A stretch of 64,000 nucleotides of DNA from Legionellaceae bacterium (GTDB lineage Bacteria; Pseudomonadota; Gammaproteobacteria; Legionellales; Legionellaceae): assembly GCA_029212505.1 (NCBI GenBank), contig JARGOS010000003.1, positions 91,910 through 155,909 of the forward strand. The letters are read 5' to 3'. This document shows positions 58,713 through 64,000 of this stretch, piece by piece (positions within the stretch are counted from its first letter, which is position 1; each line of letters opens with the position of its first letter). The notes beneath the pieces are model-generated. The model was not told the DNA's origin and made no database searches. It saw only the letters and a list, made by a program, of their open reading frames with translations. The position numbers and the translations under genes are program-made.

Positions 58713-59606
58713 ATGATAAATCAAATTCCACCGTTTGGTGCGATGTTTAATGTTCTTGTAAGAGCACTGGATGATACACGATCGTATTATATTCATCGTA
58801 CTCTCTTGCACACAGCGATTATGAACAACGATCTCGTCTATTTCGAGGCGCTCATGAATGCACCTGAATTACGCGTCAATTGCCTCGATGAAGAGGGAAG
58901 AACGCCTTTACATACAGCTGCATTTTATGGTCGTTATGATATGGTTGTTGCTTTGTTAGATCGAGGTGCTGCAAGTAATAAACGCGATACAAAAGGGCAT
59001 ACACCGTTGCATGACGCGGTGAACCCTATTTTTGTCGAATTGACAGAGGAACATGTACACATAGCCGAGTTACTACTAAGTCGAGGCGCTAAGGCATCGA
59101 TGGAATCAAACACTGGTTTTACACCGTTAAATTGGATGGGTAAGTACCTCAGTCATACAGGTGTAAACGAAGAACGTGCCGGCTATATGCTTAAACTTGC
59201 TAACAAACTAATAATTTATGGTGCTAAGGCCGATGAGTCTGCTGTAGATACGTATGTTGATGCAAATAGCTCTGAAAGCCTGATGTCATCTTCCAAACGA
59301 GGTCACAATGACGAGGAAGAAATTCACAGTCATGATGCTTTAAGCTCGGTACATACGCCACTCACGTGGGCTGTGTCATTAGAGTTAAATGATATTGTGC
59401 GATTGTTTGAATCTGAGCTACAAGTCGGTAACACAGAACTTGACGCAGTAACATCTGGCTTAACGAGCTTAAGCTTTTTATCTCAAGAAAAAAATAAAAA
59501 ACGCCCAAGAGTCATAGACGTAGTAGACGTAATTGCACCACCGAATTCACCCGAGCAAGATGATACAAAGGATATAAGTCAATCTGTGTATGGCGCTGGC
59601 TTATAA
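58713..59606 (+). CDS. Ankyrin-repeat protein, effector candidate
   Basis: A 297-residue protein without signal peptide. Three to four ankyrin repeats occupy about residues 28-155 (LHTAIMNNDLVYFEALM, GRTPLHTAAFYGRYDMVVALLDRGA, GHTPLHDAV ... IAELLLSRGA, GFTPLNWMG). The C-terminal part contains a basic cluster KNKKRPR (about residue 265) that could act as a nuclear localisation signal in a host, and an acidic Ser-rich linker. Ankyrin proteins are typical translocated effectors in this group; no secretion signal is provable. Its stop overlaps the convergent gene by 6 bp. Confidence 0.8.
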   Translation: MINQIPPFGAMFNVLVRALDDTRSYYIHRTLLHTAIMNNDLVYFEALMNAPELRVNCLDEEGRTPLHTAAFYGRYDMVVALLDRGAASNKRDTKGHTPLHDAVNPIFVELTEEHVHIAELLLSRGAKASMESNTGFTPLNWMGKYLSHTGVNEERAGYMLKLANKLIIYGAKADESAVDTYVDANSSESLMSSSKRGHNDEEEIHSHDALSSVHTPLTWAVSLELNDIVRLFESELQVGNTELDAVTSGLTSLSFLSQEKNKKRPRVIDVVDVIAPPNSPEQDDTKDISQSVYGAGL

Positions 59607-60224
59607 CCTGAATGAAGTATGATGTATTTTTTTATGTTGAACAACGGGATGTTGGTTTTTAGCTGATGCCGTGTTGCCTCGAATTTTCAGCGTGTTTTTG
59701 GGGTTATTAGTTGTTAATTTGATTTTAATTTTGTTGTTATGCTGTTTTTTTTTGGAAGAATCGGTAATCAATAAATTTTTTTCAGTGAGATTTTGAATAA
59801 ATTCATCGAAAGAGTCGGGCGTTCGGACTTTAATCGTTAATGTGCTTATTTCTCGATGAGATTCAATGGCTTGGTTTTGACTGTTTTTTGCTTCATGCTC
59901 GATGGCTTTGAAGAGTTTATCAAGTTCTTTTTGTTCTTCTACGGAGATCTGTTCGCGCTGAGTAAGAAAGAGGAAGCCGGCGCCTAAGTCTATTTTAATC
60001 GACAACAACGCATGGGGTGAATCATACCGATGAATATCGTCAGTTCCTTTTTCATATTGCCACAACGAGCTTTCTGAGAACGTTTCCAGTAGCGATTGCG
60101 GTGGCTTGTTTTGGTTCGTTTTTTCGTGCCCTTGGCAGGCGGATAGGCCCATCGCTCGGCACATGCTACACCCATTATTGTCAAGGGCTTTATATCGTGA
60201 GCTCGTATATTCATCCATGGTCAT
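59601..60224 (-). CDS. Hypothetical protein with basic C-terminus
   Basis: Not recognised; 207 residues from ATG 60224 (ATG 60218 is an alternative). The N-terminus has a small Cys/His cluster (NNGCSMCRAMGLSACQGH) that could bind a metal. The middle is mixed alpha/beta, and the last 60 residues are strongly basic and Asn/Lys/Thr-rich (SSKKKQHNNKIKIKL). It is convergent with the ankyrin gene and lies alone on its strand. Confidence 0.55.
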   Translation of the reverse strand: MTMDEYTSSRYKALDNNGCSMCRAMGLSACQGHEKTNQNKPPQSLLETFSESSLWQYEKGTDDIHRYDSPHALLSIKIDLGAGFLFLTQREQISVEEQKELDKLFKAIEHEAKNSQNQAIESHREISTLTIKVRTPDSFDEFIQNLTEKNLLITDSSKKKQHNNKIKIKLTTNNPKNTLKIRGNTASAKNQHPVVQHKKIHHTSFRL

Positions 60225-60292
60225 GTGAAATCCTATTTAACCCATTTATAACTGTAGTATAGGTCACAATTCTGAATATATTTTGGTCCGCA

Positions 60293-60309
60293 AGTTTTAT
60301 AGTAAAACT
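60293..60309. promoter_or_regulatory. Perfect palindrome upstream of the double-barrel OMP gene
   Basis: AGTTTTA-TAG-TAAAACT, 7-bp arms around a 3-bp centre, lies about 115 bp before the start codon, in the divergent region. Possible operator site; no factor can be named. Confidence 0.3.
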
Positions 60310-60422
60310 ATCTTGTCGTGAATATGGATCAACCCGGCAATCTTTACATCAGAGAGTGGTTTGATTAGACTCGCCCTTCAGGTGATTTTTATACGTATTT
60401 ATCTAAACTTAAGAGAAACTTC

Positions 60423-62024
60423 ATGTCTTTTTTCAAAATTTTAAAACCACTTTTATTATTGTGTTTGTGCGGTATTGCTTCTGCACAAAGTGCAGAACGG
60501 CCGATATCGCCATGGTATTTAGATACAGGTATACGTTATTGGCTTGGCCAAAGTGATTTCGAATTTAACTTATTTAATTTTACCGGCAAGGAGCACCTCT
60601 CTCGTCTAACGGATCAAAACGTCGTCACAAATTCAGCTGAAGGATTTTGGCGCTTGGGTCATCAAGATGGCGTATTTTTGAAAGGATATGTGGGTGCAGG
60701 TTCTAATACTGGCGGTGAATTTATTGATGAAGATTTTCCACCCGGACTCGATGTCTATTCACGCACCCAAAGCACGCAAAAGCACGGGCGTTTAAATTAT
60801 CTAAGTTTTGATGTAGGTTACGATCTAATTCAGCACGACCGTTATAAATTAAGCCCATTTATTGGGTATCATTATTGGTTAACGCATTACAATAGTTTTG
60901 GTTGTAAGCAAACGGCGAACAATGCTGATACGTGCACAACGTTAGCTTTTTCTGATGCCACAAATGCGCTCAATGATACAGCGTCGTGGAATTCTTTGCG
61001 CCTTGGTCTGAATGGGGAAATACAGCTTTCAGATAACTTAATTTTTACTGCCGATGCTGCCTATATTTACGCCTATCTTTTGGGGCATGATTTTCATAAT
61101 TTACGCTCCGATATTCGGGGGGAATTTTTTGAGGGTGTGGGTGATGGGGCACAAGTTGATGTTGCACTCAATTGGCTTGCAACACCGGAACTCTCGATGG
61201 GCATAGGCGCACGCTGGTGGAATGTCAATACCGATGGCTATGCACATTTTGAAGAACTTGCTGTTGAAGGACGGCCGCAATATATGAATGCCACACAACA
61301 AAATTATGGACTGATTCTTCAGTCTCATTATCGATTTGATGATAGCCAGCACCATGTTACATCGAAAGACGGTGATGAACGTCTGAAGTGGAGCGGTTTT
61401 TTGGTTGGTCTAAACCTAGGTTACGGCATGAATCCTAATAATGCATCGGTCCTTCCTTACCAAACAACGCCAAGCGATCTTGCTTATTATTCACCGTTGC
61501 TGGTGCATCTACAGTCGTCAGGCTTTATTGGTGGTGGACAAATTGGATACAGTTGGACAAAAAACAACATACTTTGGGGGCTTGAGGCCGATCTTGATTA
61601 TGCAGCCATTGGCGGCACAAATAGCGTGACGTTTTCACCTTATCCATATTTGCTTAATCATTCTGTAACACAGCAACTGAATGCATTAGCAACGGTAAGA
61701 GGCAAACTAGGAAAAGTTGTGTCTAATACATTGCTTCCTTATGTTACGGCGGGCGTTGCTTTCTCTAATACTGAAATGACGTATGGACAAACCATTGCTT
61801 ATCTTAGCTATCCGTTATTAGAAAGCACCTACAGGAATTCACTATTCATGACAAACTGGGTAGCTGGTGCTGGCTTAGAATATGCTGTGAGCAATCATAT
61901 GAGTTATAAACTTGAGTATTTATATCTCGATTTAGGGAACCAATCGATGGACACAGATTATTATGCGGTTGATTCAGCATTTGCAAGCAATGTTGTCAGA
62001 CTTGGAATTAATTATCATTTTTAA
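60423..62024 (+). CDS. Outer-membrane protein with two fused beta-barrel domains
   Basis: A 533-residue exported protein with a signal peptide (FKILKPLLLLCLCGIASA). The first barrel (about 30-315) contains FWRLGHQDGVFLKGYVGAG, DEDFPPGLDVYSRTQS and YDLIQHDRYKLSPFIGYHYW. The second (about 325-533) reads like an Omp25/Opa-type porin (GFLVGLNLGYG, GFIGGGQIGYSWTKNNILWGLEADLDY, LPYVTAGVAFS, YKLEYLYLDLG) and ends in a terminal aromatic residue (GINYHF). Two complete barrel-like halves in one chain are unusual. It has its own promoter region of about 200 bp. Confidence 0.75.
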   Translation: MSFFKILKPLLLLCLCGIASAQSAERPISPWYLDTGIRYWLGQSDFEFNLFNFTGKEHLSRLTDQNVVTNSAEGFWRLGHQDGVFLKGYVGAGSNTGGEFIDEDFPPGLDVYSRTQSTQKHGRLNYLSFDVGYDLIQHDRYKLSPFIGYHYWLTHYNSFGCKQTANNADTCTTLAFSDATNALNDTASWNSLRLGLNGEIQLSDNLIFTADAAYIYAYLLGHDFHNLRSDIRGEFFEGVGDGAQVDVALNWLATPELSMGIGARWWNVNTDGYAHFEELAVEGRPQYMNATQQNYGLILQSHYRFDDSQHHVTSKDGDERLKWSGFLVGLNLGYGMNPNNASVLPYQTTPSDLAYYSPLLVHLQSSGFIGGGQIGYSWTKNNILWGLEADLDYAAIGGTNSVTFSPYPYLLNHSVTQQLNALATVRGKLGKVVSNTLLPYVTAGVAFSNTEMTYGQTIAYLSYPLLESTYRNSLFMTNWVAGAGLEYAVSNHMSYKLEYLYLDLGNQSMDTDYYAVDSAFASNVVRLGINYHF

Positions 62025-62090
62025 TGATATAAAATGCTATAATCGGCTACTAAAAGCAGTAATGGTATGGCAAAAGGCAAAGGATAGCGG

Positions 62091-62456
62091 ATGCGAAAAA
62101 AAGTATTTTTTATAGGACTAGGGTTAATCACGATGATGTTAATCCTGGTTGCCATGGTGTTTACATTTCGTTATGAAGTGGATGAATACTATGAGAAAAA
62201 AAATAATTACGAAGTAAGCAAACAAGCACTAGAAAATGAACTTAAAGCCTTGGAAATCCAAGGAGTACTGCCTGGTAACCAAGCATACCTCGATAAGAAG
62301 CGACGTTTACACAATCTTGAAAAACAAGGCTTGCTGAGTCATGTACCCGAATGGCCACTCTTAATTTTAGGCGTGCTGGGTATTATAGCTACAAGAATGG
62401 TTAATTATTTTATTGATCTTGTTTGTTTTTATTTTCAAAAATATATTAAAGAGTGA
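62091..62456 (+). CDS. Small membrane protein, two helices around a coiled coil
   Basis: 121 residues, not recognised: membrane helix ([19 protein letters not shown]), charged coiled-coil (about 35-85, [17 protein letters not shown]), then a second helix ([17 protein letters not shown]). Its stop overlaps the possible GTG start of rdgB, so the two are coupled. Confidence 0.6.
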   Translation: MRKKVFFIGLGLITMMLILVAMVFTFRYEVDEYYEKKNNYEVSKQALENELKALEIQGVLPGNQAYLDKKRRLHNLEKQGLLSHVPEWPLLILGVLGIIATRMVNYFIDLVCFYFQKYIKE

Positions 62457-62458
62457 GC

Positions 62459-63043
62459 ATGTTAAAAAAAGATTCCATTGTTCTTGCTACGGGTAATATA
62501 GGAAAAATTAACGAGTTTAAAGCACTTTTACAATCTAAACCGTGTATTCCTCAGAGAGCGTTAGGAATTAATGATGCAGATGAAACGGGCCTTACGTTTA
62601 TTGAAAATGCATTAATCAAAGCGCGTCATGCTAGTCGTATATCGAATATGCCGGCTATTGCTGATGATTCAGGTTTGGTTGTTCCTGCACTACAAGGTAG
62701 ACCTGGTATTTATTCTTCGCGGTTTGCAGGCGATCAGGCGACCGATCAAGATAATATAAACCACCTGCTGAAGTTATTAAAAAACCAAACGAACACAACT
62801 AAAATTGATGCTTATTTTTATTGCGTGATTGTATTTATACAGCATGCAGATGATCCAACACCTTTATTTGGAACAGGGCGTTTGGATGGCCATATTGTGA
62901 CTAATCCAACAGGAACACACGGGTTTGGTTATGATCCTATTTTTTATCTCAAAGAGTATGACTGTACGTTGGCCGAATTGCCAGCTGCAATTAAAAACAC
63001 GCTGAGCCATCGAGCACAGGCGTTAAAAGCATTACGTATTTAA
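62459..63043 (+). CDS. rdgB: XTP/dITP diphosphatase (RdgB/HAM1)
   Basis: A 194-residue house-cleaning enzyme that hydrolyses ITP, dITP and XTP to monophosphates. Signatures: [50 protein letters not shown] and the C-terminal [11 protein letters not shown], with a final SHRAQAL. ATG 62459 gives the family N-terminus; GTG 62453 two codons earlier overlaps the upstream stop and is possible. It is coupled to the small membrane protein gene. Confidence 0.93.
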   Translation: MLKKDSIVLATGNIGKINEFKALLQSKPCIPQRALGINDADETGLTFIENALIKARHASRISNMPAIADDSGLVVPALQGRPGIYSSRFAGDQATDQDNINHLLKLLKNQTNTTKIDAYFYCVIVFIQHADDPTPLFGTGRLDGHIVTNPTGTHGFGYDPIFYLKEYDCTLAELPAAIKNTLSHRAQALKALRI

Positions 63044-63079
63044 ATTTATATTCATCTAATCACCAAGGAGGGTAGAAGT

Positions 63080-63937
63080 ATGTTGTTTTTTCAAGAGGAA
63101 GTGCAAGCGCAATTCATGTACCCCATGACGCCGTTAGAGAAGAATTCCGATGGCGTGTATCCCGTGTATAAAGAACGTTGCGGTGTTTTGCCGTGCTACC
63201 TCAATGACGAAGGAAAACTTGTTTGGGGCGGCGTGGAATCCAACCGTGTCGGCCCTGCGTTGGTGGGTTTGCCTGCGGGTGCTCGCGATGTGATTGCTAT
63301 AAAAGATGGGCAGGAAACGCGATTAGAACTAGGCAAGCCGTTTCCTGATGTGTCGTGTGAAGCGCTAACGCCGTTTGTCGGTGAATTATTTAGAAATGAG
63401 GCTTATCAAACGATTGCTGAAGCATTAGAAGCAAATGGTTTTCGGTTGTTTGTTGAAAATGCATTACAAGCCGCGCTACATGAAGCTGAAGAAGAACACG
63501 GTGCCGATATCAGCGAGTATACAGGCCGAGACCGTCGCTTGTTAATCGAGTTATTGGAAATGCCTCAGCAAGCGATTGTTGCAAAAAAAGGGACCGAAAT
63601 CATGCATGTATGGGTGGCTTATTTACAAAGCTGTGAGGGTATAGCACTCAAGCGTACAGAGAAAGTCGATAGAAAAATTAAGCGAAATTTTGGTCGTGAA
63701 TTTTATGAGCAGGGGTGCTGGGGTACTTTGGATGAATTTAAAGATAAATTACGATTAGAGCAAGAAAGGTTCACATCACCTGATGTTATGGCTACGTATG
63801 ATACGACACAAAATGAATTGATTGACGGCGCACTAAGCGCCTGTGAAGGCGCGCTTAGTTTTTTAGAGCGGACTGAGGCCGCATGTATTTCTGCTTTTGA
63901 ATTACGAAGCCCAACTTCACACAGCATAAGTTTGTGA
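63080..63937 (+). CDS. Nudix hydrolase-like protein
   Basis: A 285-residue soluble protein. A Nudix box is readable from GFRLFVE through ALHEAEEEHGA, matching G-x5-E-x7-R-E-U-x-E-E-x-G-U except that the Arg is His. The metal-binding glutamates are kept, so hydrolysis of a nucleoside-diphosphate derivative is plausible. A long N-terminal strand region (YPVYKERCGVLPCYLNDEGKLVWGG) and a C-terminal helical tail extend the fold. GGAGG at 63067-63071 supports the start ATG 63080. Confidence 0.7.
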   Translation: MLFFQEEVQAQFMYPMTPLEKNSDGVYPVYKERCGVLPCYLNDEGKLVWGGVESNRVGPALVGLPAGARDVIAIKDGQETRLELGKPFPDVSCEALTPFVGELFRNEAYQTIAEALEANGFRLFVENALQAALHEAEEEHGADISEYTGRDRRLLIELLEMPQQAIVAKKGTEIMHVWVAYLQSCEGIALKRTEKVDRKIKRNFGREFYEQGCWGTLDEFKDKLRLEQERFTSPDVMATYDTTQNELIDGALSACEGALSFLERTEAACISAFELRSPTSHSISL

Positions 63938-64000
63938 CGACATGTGCCTGTTGCCTCAAAAGTAAATGTTACCGAAGAAATGATCCGTTGCCTCATAAGT
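63938..64000. mobile_element. Possible terminus of an insertion sequence (cut by window end)
   Basis: GTTGCCTCAAAAGT and GTTGCCTCATAAGT occur about 37 bp apart right after the Nudix gene. Repeated short motifs next to a gene end resemble the multiple internal repeats at IS21-type ends, but no transposase is visible. Confidence 0.3.

Noticed and set aside
42946..60300. Reverse transcriptase, CRISPR array or phage structural genes in the accessory region
   Set aside because: I looked for them because of the DGR-like gene and the integrases. No RT motif (YxDD context), no regularly spaced repeats, and no capsid, terminase or portal-like product is present.

Overview
The window looks like a chromosomal segment of a gammaproteobacterium of the Legionellales type (Legionella/Coxiella/Berkiella/Aquicella-like). 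I infer this from the moderately low GC content, ordinary gammaproteobacterial housekeeping genes, and an unusual load of host-interaction-type genes: a CD39-like NTPDase, ankyrin and J-domain proteins, a 2381-residue giant protein, a papain-like protease candidate and a secreted thermolysin-like protease. No search was run, so genus-level placement is an inference.

Region 1 (1-25.9 kb) is mostly core genome. It holds the 3' part of an archaeal-type aspartyl-tRNA synthetase, an L,D-transpeptidase, a ClC antiporter, a DUF1189/hydrolase pair, an APC permease, pabB-pabA, rmuC, ligA, queA followed by an internally deleted Tgt-like gene, a PAS/GAF/GGDEF/EAL protein, a TVP38 membrane protein, guaB-guaA-tadA, and acnA. 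The acnA 3' end runs into a small transposable element with terminal inverted repeats.

Region 2 (26-42.9 kb) is accessory. It contains the giant protein, an S1-type RNA-binding protein, secreted and outer-membrane proteins, an MMPL/RND exporter divergent from a GNAT-NRPS pair (one A-T-C protein), and a secreted ecto-NTPDase.

Region 3 (42.95-49.65 kb) is a composite genomic island in the 3' end of tRNA-Thr(CGT). A 65-bp imperfect repeat of the tRNA end bounds a roughly 2.9-kb element. Its genes form one overlapping operon: tyrosine integrase, DUF1016/YhcG PDDEXK nuclease, and two very small proteins below usual gene-calling cutoffs. Next comes a second, decayed segment. It has an integrase C-terminal remnant, a 76-bp direct repeat, a papain-like protease candidate, a 5'-truncated gene, a second intact integrase and a third partial att copy. 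Each integrase start or remnant is near a pair of short direct repeats with an 11-12-nt period, which are likely arm-binding sites.

Region 4 (49.8-60.3 kb) holds a DUF1566/C-type-lectin-like exported protein. Its 3' end carries codons that fit adenine mutagenesis by a diversity-generating retroelement, but no reverse transcriptase is in the window. Two near-identical 116-121-bp MITEs flank a gene with an extraordinary NNT-codon tract. A cluster of effector-like genes follows (J-domain, acidic/TM protein, ankyrin) with a secreted M4 protease. Region 5 (60.4-64 kb) returns to envelope and housekeeping functions: a double-barrel outer-membrane protein, RdgB and a Nudix protein. The window ends in what may be the edge of an insertion sequence.
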